Assembly: GCA_012718855.1 (NCBI GenBank)
Contig: JAAYBS010000033.1
Coordinates: 1-33,039 of the forward strand
Length of the DNA: 33,039 bases
Source of the DNA: Syntrophomonadaceae bacterium
GTDB taxonomy: Bacteria; Bacillota; Syntrophomonadia; Syntrophomonadales; Syntrophomonadaceae
Direction: 5' to 3'
The position numbers and the translations under genes are program-made. The notes below the pieces were generated by a model that had not been told where the DNA came from, did no database searches, and worked only from the letters and a program-made list of their open reading frames with translations. This document shows, in pieces, positions 1 through 9,300 of this stretch. Numbering within the stretch: the stretch's first letter is position 1; every line of letters starts with the position of its first letter.

Positions 1-15
1 ACGTCCCGGTGTAAC

Positions 16-654
16 ATGGAGGTTGGGATGCTGGAAATATTTAATACTTTGTTGAATGCTTATGGTCCCAGGTGCTGGTGGCCGGCTCAAACCCCCTTTG
101 AAATGATGGTGGGTGCTATATTAACCCAGAATACCGCCTGGGCCAATGTGGAGAAGGCGATTTGTAATTTTGGTGATTGTTTGTCACCTGAGTATATTGC
201 CAAGGCCAGTTCGGAAGAATTGGCGCGGATAATCCGGCCCAGTGGTTATTATAATCAAAAGGTATTGAAACTTAAGGCTCTAACCGAATGGTATGAGAGA
301 TATGAGTATGATATAGATAAAGCCAGGCAGGTTGAGGGTGATTTGTTGCGCCAGGAATTACTGGCCGTTAAGGGAATAGGTCCTGAAACTGCTGATTCTA
401 TTCTGCTTTATGCTCTGGATAAACCTTTTTTCGTAATTGATGCCTATACCAGACGAATTCTTTATCGTCTGGGGTATAATTTACCTGCCGCTTATGACAC
501 CCTGCAGCGACAAATTCAAGCCAACATTCCCCAGGATATCCATATATATCAGGAGTTCCATGCCTTGATTGTTGAACACGCCAAACGCCATTGCCGTAAG
601 AACCCGCTATGCTCTGGCTGCCCGCTGGAAGAAAGATGTCCACAACGCATTTGA
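16..654 (+). CDS. Endonuclease III-like HhH-GPD DNA glycosylase
   Basis: ORF 212 aa. HhH segment 'LLAVKGIGPETADSILLYALDKPFFVIDAYTRRIL' and C-terminal FeS Cys pattern 'CRKNPLCSGCPLEERC'. The true start could be 28 (MLEIF...). Confidence 0.9.
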   Translation: MEVGMLEIFNTLLNAYGPRCWWPAQTPFEMMVGAILTQNTAWANVEKAICNFGDCLSPEYIAKASSEELARIIRPSGYYNQKVLKLKALTEWYERYEYDIDKARQVEGDLLRQELLAVKGIGPETADSILLYALDKPFFVIDAYTRRILYRLGYNLPAAYDTLQRQIQANIPQDIHIYQEFHALIVEHAKRHCRKNPLCSGCPLEERCPQRI

Positions 655-818
655 GAGAAGCAGAAAGAATGTCCGAGACTGCTGAAAGTTTCCGCTACTA
701 TGTTGATTTACGCTGTTGGGGATTATTAAGAGATCCTTCGTCGCCTACAGCTCCTCAGGATGACATTTATGATACTTTTTCATTAATCTCGAACATCTCC
801 TTGCTTCTCCCCCTGCTT

Positions 819-2210
819 CTAAAGCAGGAGTTGTGCGGTTTGGCTGACGATTATGGTTACCAGTATTCCCAGCGCCAGGGGAAGCAGGGTGGCCAGCAAG
901 GTCCAGCGCATACTTTTGGTTTCTTTGAAAATGGTGTAAATGGTAGTTCCGCAGGGGAAATGCAATAGGGAAAATAACATTACACACAGGGCAGTGATCC
1001 AGGTCCAGCCGTGATCAAGCAGCAATTTCCCCAAAGCATTCAGGCTGTCCAGTTCGAGAATATGGCCGGCTGACAAGTATCCCATGATCAATATCGGCAG
1101 TACAATTTCATTGGCCGGCAGGCCCAACAGGAAGGCGATGAGGATAATGCCGTCCATGCCCATGATTTTGCCCAAAGGGTCAAGGAAAGCAGCCATATAA
1201 GCAAATATTGTGCTATCACCAATCCAGCTGTTGGCCAGTATCCAGGTCAGAGCCCCGGCAGGTGCAGCTATGACCACGGCACGCCAGAGTACAAAAAGAG
1301 TACGGTCCAGCAGGGAGCGAATGAGGATTTGCCCCAGTTGGGGTTTGCGAAACGGAGGCAGCTCCAGAACAAAAAAGGAAGCAATTCCTCGTAAAAGGGT
1401 CCGGGATAACAAGCTGGAAACCAGTAAACTGGTAAATATTCCGATCATTATTAAGGATGCAACCACTAGTGCCGCTACTATGGAGCTATAAGCCCGGGAA
1501 AACATTGTACCCATAAAAATGGTAGCCAGTGCAATCAGGGTGGGAAAGCGGCCATTACAAACCGAAAAGGTATTGGTAAGTATGGCAATTAATCTTTCCC
1601 GCGGAGAGTCGATGATACGGCAGGAAGTAACTCCGGCGGCATTGCAGCCAAATCCCATGCACATGGTCAGACATTGTTTACCGTGGGCTCCCGCCCGGCG
1701 AAAGAGGTTATCCATATTAAAGGCCACACGGGGAAGGTAACCCAGATCTTCCAGCAGCGTAAAAAGGGGAAAAAATATTGCCATCGGGGGCAACATAACC
1801 GAAACTACCCAGGCCAGGGAACGATACATCCCCAGGATCAGAACACCGGTTAACCAGGCAGGTGCAGCAGCAGCCGTCATCAGGTGCAGCAGGTATCCTT
1901 CAAGTTTGAAAAGTCCAAGTGCCAATAGCTGAGAAGGATAGTTGGCTCCGGATATGGTTATCCATAGAATCAGGGTTAATAACAAAATCATAATTGGGAA
2001 ACCGCACCATCTGGAGGTTAGTATGTTATCCAGTTTAAACTCCAGGCTGTTCCGCCAGGTATTTTCATTACTGACAACCTGACTGGAAATTTCTTCGGCA
2101 TGCTGATAAATACTGCTGACAATCCGATCTCTGATATGGGAAGCATTATCAGGAAGTAAAGGTTCAATTTCGTGAAGCAGCAGTAAGGGGTGATTATTTA
2201 TTGCAGACAT
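819..2210 (-). CDS. feoB: FeoB C-terminal membrane permease half (separate ORF)
   Basis: 463 aa, many TM segments, Gate-type motifs 'LPPMAIFFPLFTLLEDLGYLPRVAFNMDNLFRRAGAHGKQCLTMCMGFGCNAAGV'. No GTPase domain. Confidence 0.9.
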   Translation of the reverse strand: MSAINNHPLLLLHEIEPLLPDNASHIRDRIVSSIYQHAEEISSQVVSNENTWRNSLEFKLDNILTSRWCGFPIMILLLTLILWITISGANYPSQLLALGLFKLEGYLLHLMTAAAAPAWLTGVLILGMYRSLAWVVSVMLPPMAIFFPLFTLLEDLGYLPRVAFNMDNLFRRAGAHGKQCLTMCMGFGCNAAGVTSCRIIDSPRERLIAILTNTFSVCNGRFPTLIALATIFMGTMFSRAYSSIVAALVVASLIMIGIFTSLLVSSLLSRTLLRGIASFFVLELPPFRKPQLGQILIRSLLDRTLFVLWRAVVIAAPAGALTWILANSWIGDSTIFAYMAAFLDPLGKIMGMDGIILIAFLLGLPANEIVLPILIMGYLSAGHILELDSLNALGKLLLDHGWTWITALCVMLFSLLHFPCGTTIYTIFKETKSMRWTLLATLLPLALGILVTIIVSQTAQLLL

Positions 2211-2977
2211 AGGGCGATACCTTCCTGAATTATCTGCAGGGGGAATTTTTCAGGCTTACGGTTAATCATGATATGTTCCAGAATAGTAAAATCTCTCTCC
2301 AATATGCGCAGAGCTACCCAGCGGCTATTAATTCCTTCCGGTAACCAGGGAGCCAGTCTGTTTTCAAGTTTGCTAATGAGGTTTTCCAATTCCTGGTCAT
2401 AGGTGACCTGTCGGGGTTGGGTAACAATTTTTCCGCTGACCATATCATGAAGAGTATTCTTTAGCTCTAACAAACCTCCGCCATTTCGAGCTGTAGTTCC
2501 TATTACCGGTATTCCTAATTCTGAAGCCAGCTGGTCAATATTCACATGAATTGATTTTCTTTTCGCTTCGTCCAGCAGATTAACACAGACAACTACCCGG
2601 TCAGTAATCTCCAATATTTGCAGCACCAGGTTGAGGTTGCGTTCCAGGCAGGTAGCATCACAAACTACCAGGGTTACATCCGGCCTGGAAAAACAGATAA
2701 AATCCCGGGCAGTTTGCTCATCAGCAGAGTTGGCATACAACGAGTAGGTACCGGGCAGGTCAACCAGCTTATAGCGATGATTACGATATGAAAAAGTGCC
2801 TTCAGCTTTTAATACAGTTTTTCCCGGCCAATTACCGGTATGCTGATTGAGACCGGTTAAGCGGTTAAAAACTGTGCTTTTGCCTACATTGGGATTCCCG
2901 GCCAGAGCTATAACGAAGTTATTACGTTCAGGTTGATGGTTCATAATCGGGCCGGGCAGAAATGCAGCTTTAACCAT
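2198..2977 (-). CDS. feoB: FeoB N-terminal GTPase half (separate ORF)
   Basis: G1 'GNPNVGKST', G3 'DLPGTYSL', G4-like 'VNLLDEAKRK'. Ends before any TM region and overlaps the downstream permease ORF by 13 bp. Confidence 0.9.
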   Translation of the reverse strand: MVKAAFLPGPIMNHQPERNNFVIALAGNPNVGKSTVFNRLTGLNQHTGNWPGKTVLKAEGTFSYRNHRYKLVDLPGTYSLYANSADEQTARDFICFSRPDVTLVVCDATCLERNLNLVLQILEITDRVVVCVNLLDEAKRKSIHVNIDQLASELGIPVIGTTARNGGGLLELKNTLHDMVSGKIVTQPRQVTYDQELENLISKLENRLAPWLPEGINSRWVALRILERDFTILEHIMINRKPEKFPLQIIQEGIALCLQ

Positions 2978-2990
2978 AGATATCTCCTTT

Positions 2991-3230
2991 TTAGGTTATT
3001 ATTTCCACTATGATTTGACTGGCATCTTCATTTCGCAGGGCTATTAATCCACCTTTAATTAAATAGGCAGTGGGATTACCGGATGGGCTGCGACGAATTA
3101 CCGTTACTGTTGCACCGGGTATGAACCCCAAATCCAATAATCGGCGGCGATTTTTACCAATAGTTAAAATGTCTGTAATTTTTGCACTTTTACCGACTGA
3201 AATATTAGTCAAAGCCAGGGAAACGGACAT
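2991..3230 (-). CDS. feoA: FeoA-like SH3-domain protein
   Basis: 'RRLLDLGFIPGATVTVIRRSPSGNPTAYLIKGGLIALRNEDASQIIVE' is FeoA-like. Preferred start at 3230 (MSVSLALTN) with GAGGTG upstream; the ORF is open to 3308. Confidence 0.88.
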   Translation of the reverse strand: MSVSLALTNISVGKSAKITDILTIGKNRRRLLDLGFIPGATVTVIRRSPSGNPTAYLIKGGLIALRNEDASQIIVEIIT

Positions 3231-3468
3231 TTCATTTTCACCTCGGTTATACCGGTTAACTATCTGCCTGGGAGCAAAGTTAGCTAAAATGTCGATTATA
3301 TGAAACATAGGTTATTATACTAGGTTTGTGCAGATTTTGTGTTTGTCCGAAGAGAGTTAGAAGATAGCTATTTGTTTTACTATAGACGAAAATAATGGCG
3401 ATATATTATATTTAAAGTCAGATTGGGGAAAAGATATACAGTTTGCTTTTTGGGCAAAGGGGGAGGAA

Positions 3469-5388
3469 ATGCTGAGTAATTCTGAGTTTGATAACAACCA
3501 ACAAATATCGACCAGTTATGACATACTTTTTAATGCCATTGATGATTTTCTATTTGTTATTTCTGAAGACGGAAAAGTAATTGATATCAATTTATGTGTA
3601 TGCAGGGATATGGGTTATAGCCAGCAGGAATTAGTTGGCATAGACCTGTTTTTATTGCATCCCCCGGAAAGATATGATGAGGTATTGCAGATTTTTCAGG
3701 CTATGATTTCCGGTGAGCGCAATGATTGCAATCTGCCACTTTTTACGAAAGACGGAAGATATATACCGGTTGAAACCAGAGTAGTAAAAGGATTATGGCA
3801 GGGACAATCAGTATTTTTCGGAATTAGTAAAGATCTGACTCGTATAAAACGAGCTAACGAAAGGTTTTCCAAGGCCTTTAGTGTCAGTCCGGCTTTAATG
3901 GCTATCAGTAAAATTGACAGCGGTGAATACATAGATGTTAACACCTCCTTTCTAAACGCTCTGGGTTATATCCGTGAAGAGGTTATTGGCAGGACTTCTT
4001 CGGATTTGGGTATTTTCTCATCTGAATCCAGAGAATTACTTAAAGATGAATTAAATCGTAACGGCTATATACGCAATAAGGAAATGACCATATATTCAAA
4101 AGATGGCTGTCTAGTCTATGTTGTCGCGTCTGTAGATTATTTGGAATTATCCGGGCAAAACTATTTGTTAAGTGTATTACTGGACATTACCAGTATAAAG
4201 GAATCACAGTTGAAATTGAGCCGTACACGCAGTCAGCTGCAAGCCATTTTAGACAACCTGCCGTTTATGGCCTGGTTTAAAGACCCCCAGGGAAAATATA
4301 TTGAAGTGAATCGGGTATTTGAACTCAATGTAGAAATATCTGCAAAAGATATTATTGGAAAGACCGATCTGGATATCTGGCCACAGGACTTAGCCTTTTC
4401 CTTTATAAATGATGACCAGCAGGTAATGACCAGTGGAAAACAATTAAATATCGAAGAAATACTAATAATTAACGGAGTTGAGCGGTTGCATAGCACCTTT
4501 AAGACACCGGTGTTTAATGAACGGGGGGAAATAATCGGGACTACGGGAATCACCAGGGATATTACTGAACAGCGGGAATTGGAACATGACCTTCTGAAAC
4601 AGAAAAATTTTCTTAAATCGTTAATAGATGCGGCGCCGGATCTGATTTTTTATAAAGATACTAACAGCATATATTTAGGCTGTAATAGTGCTTTTGCCCA
4701 TAAAGCTATTGGTATACCCGAAGAGGAGATTATCGGCAGGACTGATTTTGATTTTATAAAAGACCCGGAACTGGCCGGATTTTTTATTCAGAAAGATCAG
4801 GAAATGTTGATGCTCAATGAGACTTGTATGAACGAGGAGACTATAACCCTGGCAGACGGATCGGTGATGGAGGCGGAGACGGTTAAAACTCCTTTTTATA
4901 ATGAGTATGGAGAAATAATGGGGTTAATTGGAATAACCCGTGATATTACTAAAAGAAAACATGCTCAGGAGCAGTTATTGTTAAAGGAAAAGATACGGAG
5001 CAGTATTTCTGCGGCTACTAATGAATTGTTGGTTAACAGCGATTTTTATGATGCCATTAACAAATGTCTGGCTTTACTGGGCGAGGCTACCGGAGTAGAC
5101 CGGGTGTATATCTTTGAGAATCATTATGAAGAAGGGCAGAGCTATACCAGTTATAAAGCGGAGTGGAACTCGGGGACTTATGAACCACAAATAGATAATC
5201 TGGAACTGCAGAATATCCCCTTTGAAGAGATCATGGACTTTCTAAGGCCTCTGATGGAAGGAAAGGCTATCAGAGGGCTGATTAAGGATTTTGGAGAGGG
5301 ACGGGATAAAGAGCTTTTGATTGAACAAGGAATAATGTCAATATTGGTATTGCCGATTTTGCGCATAGCTTCAACAATCAGGGTGTAG
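3469..5388 (+). pseudogene. Multi-PAS / GAF sensor protein, 3' truncated (output domain missing)
   Basis: Repeated PAS/PAC signatures ('GEIIGTTGITRDITEQRE', 'GEIMGLIGITRDITKRKH') then a GAF domain that stops being GAF-like after 'EQGIMSILVLPI'. The last residues are antisense Ku sequence. Confidence 0.8.
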
Positions 5389-5750
5389 GCTTTATCACCG
5401 CCCGAAGAAGGTTCCAGGTAATAGCTTTTATCAAAATAAATCGGATCAACCTGCTCCAGTTTTACGAAATCCAGAATGTCAATAGTTTTGGTGTTTTCCT
5501 GCGGAATACGGGCTAAATCTTCTTCATTGATAACGATGTAACTGCCTTTTTGAAATTCATAACCTTTAACCAGTTCATCGGGTTTTATCTCTTTTTCACA
5601 TTTGGAGCAAACTTTTCTGTAATTGACCGGTGCCATACATTCCTAATGCAGATAATGAAATTTGAGGTCCTTGTTTTCGGTAGCCACATACATGCTTACC
5701 GGAATATTGACCAGGCCAAAACTTACGGCACCTTTCCACAGCGTTTTCAT
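5352..5750 (-). pseudogene. ku: Ku-like DNA end-binding protein remnant (in-frame amber stop, truncated C-terminus)
   Basis: Minus strand from 5750 reads MKTLWKGAVSFGLVNIPVSMYVATENKDLKFHYLH*ECMAPVNYRKVCSKCEKEIKPDELVKGYEFQKGSYIVINEEDLARI... matching the Ku N-terminal half. TAG at 5645-5643. Homology stops around 5352-5365. Confidence 0.85.
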
Positions 5751-5881
5751 AAATAGCCTCCTTTCAGCTTCTTTTAATAAGTAGCATCTATGGTTTGGCA
5801 GAATTTTATGCGCTATGGGAACATAATAAATACTTTTAAATATTTAAAGGGAATTCTTTGGCAGTTTTGCAGTGTCTACCC

Positions 5882-6904
5882 TTATGCACCACTACCAAAG
5901 CCACAGGCGGGATAATGACATTGAGGACAGTTGAGGCAAAGTCCGCCCATACCCAGACGGGCGATCATAGCACGGGTTATCTTTTCGCCAGTTAATATAG
6001 TAGGCATTATTAAATCAAAAATAGTTATTTTACTGTACATTACACAACCAGGCAACCCCAGAATCGGCAGATCTCCCATATAGGCGACCATTAGCATTGC
6101 ACCTGGCAGTACCGGTGCTCCATAAGTAATAATCTCTGCTCCAGTTGCTCTAACTGCAGCGGGAGTTAAATCATCAGGGTCTACCGACATTCCTCCGGTG
6201 ATTAATACCATTTCGGCCCCTTGATTTATTAATTCCAAAATAGAATGGGTTATTTGCTGAGGATCATCAGGTACAATAATTTGTTTTTGCAGGCTGCAGT
6301 TATATTTTTTTATTTTTTCCTCCAGCACTGGCCCGAATTTATCCTCAATATATCCTGAGAAAACCTCATTGCCGGTGGTTACGATACCAACTTTATAGGG
6401 GTTAAAGGGTTTGACTTCAATGACTTCATGTTGATGACACAGGGTTTCCACTCTTTCCAAATGTTGCTGTGGAAATACCAATGGTACTACACGAACACCG
6501 GCTACCACCTCACCCAGTTTAACCGGACGGCGGTGGTTACGGGTAGCTACTACCACTTCTTCTATCAAGTTTATTTCCATTAATAAATCTTCATTTATAA
6601 CACACATGCCATCGCTGGTAGCAATAAGATTAACTTTCCCCTCGCGTGGTTCGCTCATTGATAAGCCGTTGCCCATTATAGCTTTAGCCAGTCTGATGGC
6701 AGCATCGTCTTCATGAACCATACCTGCACCCAATTCCCAAACATAAATATGCTCTTTACCCAGTTTGAGTAACTCAGGAATATCTTCCGGGGTTATTATA
6801 TGCCCTTTCCTGAAGGCAGGGCCCTTGAATTCACCTGGTACAATTCTGGTTATATCGTGACACAAAACTGTTCCAACTGCATCTTCTACTCGGATGGTTT
6901 TCAT
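5882..6904 (-). CDS. Molybdopterin-binding protein (MoeA/MogA-like domain) with C-terminal Cys cluster
   Basis: 'VGIVTTGNEVFSGYIEDKFGPVLEEKI', 'LITGGMSVDPDDLTPAAVRATGA', 'LPILGLPGCVMYS'. C-terminus 'CLNCPQCHYPACGFG'. Confidence 0.88.
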   Translation of the reverse strand: MKTIRVEDAVGTVLCHDITRIVPGEFKGPAFRKGHIITPEDIPELLKLGKEHIYVWELGAGMVHEDDAAIRLAKAIMGNGLSMSEPREGKVNLIATSDGMCVINEDLLMEINLIEEVVVATRNHRRPVKLGEVVAGVRVVPLVFPQQHLERVETLCHQHEVIEVKPFNPYKVGIVTTGNEVFSGYIEDKFGPVLEEKIKKYNCSLQKQIIVPDDPQQITHSILELINQGAEMVLITGGMSVDPDDLTPAAVRATGAEIITYGAPVLPGAMLMVAYMGDLPILGLPGCVMYSKITIFDLIMPTILTGEKITRAMIARLGMGGLCLNCPQCHYPACGFGSGA

Positions 6905-7188
6905 AATCCATAATTCCTTTCTGTGTTTTTGGATTTATTCAAAACCGTCTGCTCAATCCCCTAAATATGTTAACTAATTAAATTTGGGAGTACAAGTTAA
7001 ATAAACAAACGCTTGGTCAAAAAAGAACGGGAGGTAATTTTTTATATATTCGCCTGATTACATTTTAAATGTTAAACCAGTGGAAATGCTATTCCGTTTG
7101 CTGTAATTTTTACTGAATGCTATGATGAAATTGGAATAAGAATGCTAAAGATTAGAAGTTTATAGTTTAAATAAACGAGGTGTAGCTG

Positions 7189-7449
7189 ATGATAACGGAA
7201 GATTTAATCAAACGCATAAATGAATTGGCTGCCAGGAAGAAAACGGTGGGGCTTTCGGAAAAGGAGCTGGCTGAACAGAAAAAACTGTATAAAATTTATC
7301 TGGCCTCGGTTCGTAAACAGGTTATCACGCAGTTGGATGAGGCTGGTATCAGACCCGAAGGCCATGCTCATCATTGCTGTGATGACAATTGCAGTCATAA
7401 TCATCATCACCATCACGGACCAAATTGTAATCATGACAGGCATAAATAA
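7189..7449 (+). CDS. DUF896 (UPF0291/YnzC-like) protein with His/Cys-rich C-terminal extension
   Basis: N-terminal 'LIKRINELAARKKTVGLSEKELAEQKKLYKIYLASVRKQV' is DUF896-like. Tail is HAHHCCDDNCSHNHHHHHGPNCNHDRHK. Confidence 0.85.
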   Translation: MITEDLIKRINELAARKKTVGLSEKELAEQKKLYKIYLASVRKQVITQLDEAGIRPEGHAHHCCDDNCSHNHHHHHGPNCNHDRHK

Positions 7450-7487
7450 GCAATACAAAAGCTCTGTTACGGAGGTGAGCTGAAAAG

Positions 7488-7712
7488 ATGCGGGTTAAGG
7501 TTAAACTGTTTGCTACTTTTCGCAAGGGACGTTTCCGGGAAAGAGATATGGAGCTTAATGAAGACTGTACAGTAGGTTGGGTCATTGATCATCTGAGAAT
7601 CCCGCGCAAGGAATTGGGAGTTGTTTTTCTAAATGGCCTGGCTGCTAATGCTGATGAGGTCTTGAAGGAAGGAGATACCCTATCCATTTTTCCTATGGTT
7701 GGAGGTGGTTAA
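7488..7712 (+). CDS. MoaD/ThiS-family ubiquitin-like sulfur carrier
   Basis: 74 aa, beta-grasp-like 'VKVKLFATFRKGRF', C-terminal GGG. Confidence 0.88.
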   Translation: MRVKVKLFATFRKGRFRERDMELNEDCTVGWVIDHLRIPRKELGVVFLNGLAANADEVLKEGDTLSIFPMVGGG

Positions 7713-8526
7713 AATGACTGCTCATGACCCGCTTCAGGATGAATGGCAGGAAATACTGAATATTTCCAGAGAAAAAAGACTGTCTCCTCAGGAAATAGAA
7801 AAAGAGCGTTTGCGGAAAGGACTTATACCGCAGCGCTATGTACGCAATATAAAGGCCATAAGCCCGGAAGAACAGCTAAAGCTTATGGATGCACGTGTGG
7901 GAGTTTGTGGTTGCGGGGGTCTGGGGTTATATGTAATTAATCATCTGGCTCGCATGGGGGTTGGTCATATCAGTGTATGGGATCCGGATGTATTCAGTGA
8001 AAGCAATCTGAATCGGCAGTTGTTTTCCAGCTATGCTAATCTGGGTTTAAGCAAGGCGGAAGTATGTCGGGAGTATATTCAGGTGATTAACCCGGCTATT
8101 GCATTAGCGACATTTGCATCGCGCTGGCAGGATAGTGATCCGGAATTGTTTAAACAGCAGCAGGTAATGGTAGACGCACTGGATAATGTTTCTGCCCGCA
8201 TGGCTTTAGCCGAAGCGTGTGCTCAGGCGGCTATCCCTTTGGTCCATGGAGCAGTAGGTGGATGGTATGGTCATATTACCGTGATAATGCCCGGAGACAA
8301 TAGCTTGCATTATTTATATGGGGATACAAACCGGCAGGGAATCGAAAAGGAACAGGGGACTTTGTCTTTTACTGCAGCAACCATTGCCAGTATGCAGGCG
8401 GCAGAAGTAATTAAGCTGCTTCTACAGCGGGAATCAGATCTTCGCGATGAGATTTGCATGGTAGATTTATTGGATTTGAGCATCGAACGATTTCAGAAGT
8501 GTAACAGTGGTGTAACCCTAGTGTGA
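7699..8526 (+). CDS. ThiF/MoeB/HesA-family adenylyltransferase
   Basis: 'ARVGVCGCGGLGLYVINHLARMGVGHISVWDPDVFSESNLNRQLF' nucleotide-binding motif. A start near 7714 (MTAHDPL) is more likely than 7699. Confidence 0.9.
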   Translation: MEVVKMTAHDPLQDEWQEILNISREKRLSPQEIEKERLRKGLIPQRYVRNIKAISPEEQLKLMDARVGVCGCGGLGLYVINHLARMGVGHISVWDPDVFSESNLNRQLFSSYANLGLSKAEVCREYIQVINPAIALATFASRWQDSDPELFKQQQVMVDALDNVSARMALAEACAQAAIPLVHGAVGGWYGHITVIMPGDNSLHYLYGDTNRQGIEKEQGTLSFTAATIASMQAAEVIKLLLQRESDLRDEICMVDLLDLSIERFQKCNSGVTLV

Positions 8527-8559
8527 TTAGGGTGTTACAATTAAGACAGGTATGTGACA
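8500..8559 (+). promoter_or_regulatory. Candidate upstream activator array (TGTnACA half-sites)
   Basis: TGTAACA 8500-8506, TGTAACC 8511-8517, TGTTACA 8533-8539, TGTGACA 8553-8559. Matches the palindrome in front of the sigma-54 regulator gene. Confidence 0.6.
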
Positions 8560-8595
8560 ATATTGCGAACAAAGAATATATGATGTATATGCCAT

Positions 8596-8630
8596 AGGGT
8601 GCCGGAATTACAACTGGCACCCTTTTGTTA
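8596..8630 (+). terminator. Rho-independent terminator after the moaD-thiF pair
   Basis: GGGTGCC (8597-8603), 12-nt loop, GGCACCC (8616-8622), then TTTTGTT. Confidence 0.8.
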
Positions 8631-8647
8631 TGCTTTATCTCCGGAAA

Positions 8648-8663
8648 TGGCACGAAAATTGCT
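8648..8663 (+). promoter_or_regulatory. Sigma-54 (-24/-12) promoter of the AOR operon
   Basis: TGGCAC-GAAAA-TTGCT, an exact match to the consensus TGGCAC-N5-TTGCW, about 155 bp upstream of the first gene. Confidence 0.88.
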
Positions 8664-8818
8664 TGGTTTATTATTAGAGGGAATTGGAAGCGTTTAGTTA
8701 CTGACTGTTTAAGAATAATGACCAGGGTGGTTGGAAATTAATTGTTTTACATGCCCTCTAATTTAAGCAAAAGGAGAGTGAGAGCTGGTTTGCCCGTGCA
8801 GGGTGGAATCAGGAATGT

Positions 8819-9298
8819 ATGAGCAAAGTTCTTTTTGTTGAACCGGAAAAGTGTACCGGTTGTCGCAGTTGCGAACTGATTTGTTCGTTTGTCCATACCG
8901 AGGAGTTTAATCCCCTGCGTTCCCGTATCTCAATTGTCGCCTTTGAAAAGACTGGCTTTTCCTTCCCGGCGGTCTGCCAGCAGTGCAGTGTGGCGGCCTG
9001 TATGGAAGTATGTCCGGTAGGTGCCATTAGTGTTGACGCTGCTACCGGCGCCAAAATTGTTAATCATTCCACTTGTCTGCGCTGTAAAATGTGCACTATT
9101 GCCTGCCCATTTGGAGCAACTTTTTATGATGCCGATCATGATTTAATAATTAAGTGTGACCTTTGCGGAGGAGACCCGGAGTGTGTGAAATATTGCCCGT
9201 CAAATGCCATTTCCTATCGGGAAGCTAAAAGCGCCAATTTTAACAAACGCCGGGAAACAGCCCAAAAATTCCGTGAGGTTATGGAGGAGGGAAGATAA
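8819..9298 (+). CDS. Polyferredoxin-type 4Fe-4S electron-transfer subunit
   Basis: Multiple Cys motifs: [63 protein letters not shown]. Confidence 0.93.
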   Translation: MSKVLFVEPEKCTGCRSCELICSFVHTEEFNPLRSRISIVAFEKTGFSFPAVCQQCSVAACMEVCPVGAISVDAATGAKIVNHSTCLRCKMCTIACPFGATFYDADHDLIIKCDLCGGDPECVKYCPSNAISYREAKSANFNKRRETAQKFREVMEEGR

Positions 9299-9300
9299 AT

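Noticed and set aside
398-643. Minus-strand ORF of 81 aa opposite the endonuclease III-like gene
   Set aside because: Fully antisense to a well-supported gene with no recognisable domain; a shadow ORF.
609-968. 119-aa plus-strand ORF between the glycosylase and feoB
   Set aside because: Overlaps both neighbours, low-complexity peptide, no family signature.
1210-1740. Plus-strand ORFs (93 and 73 aa) inside feoB
   Set aside because: Antisense shadow ORFs of a conserved membrane protein.
3309-3468. Fur box upstream of feoA
   Set aside because: No convincing inverted GATAAT-type repeat could be identified by eye.
5643-5645. TAG in the Ku frame as a pyrrolysine or recoded codon
   Set aside because: The same Ku gene is also truncated at its 3' end, so pseudogene decay is the simpler explanation; other genes in the window give no sign of amber recoding.
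7204-7585. Overlapping ORFs on both strands around the His-rich DUF896 gene
   Set aside because: Alternate frames of a CAT/CAC-rich tail produce spurious long frames; the DUF896 frame has the family match and RBS.
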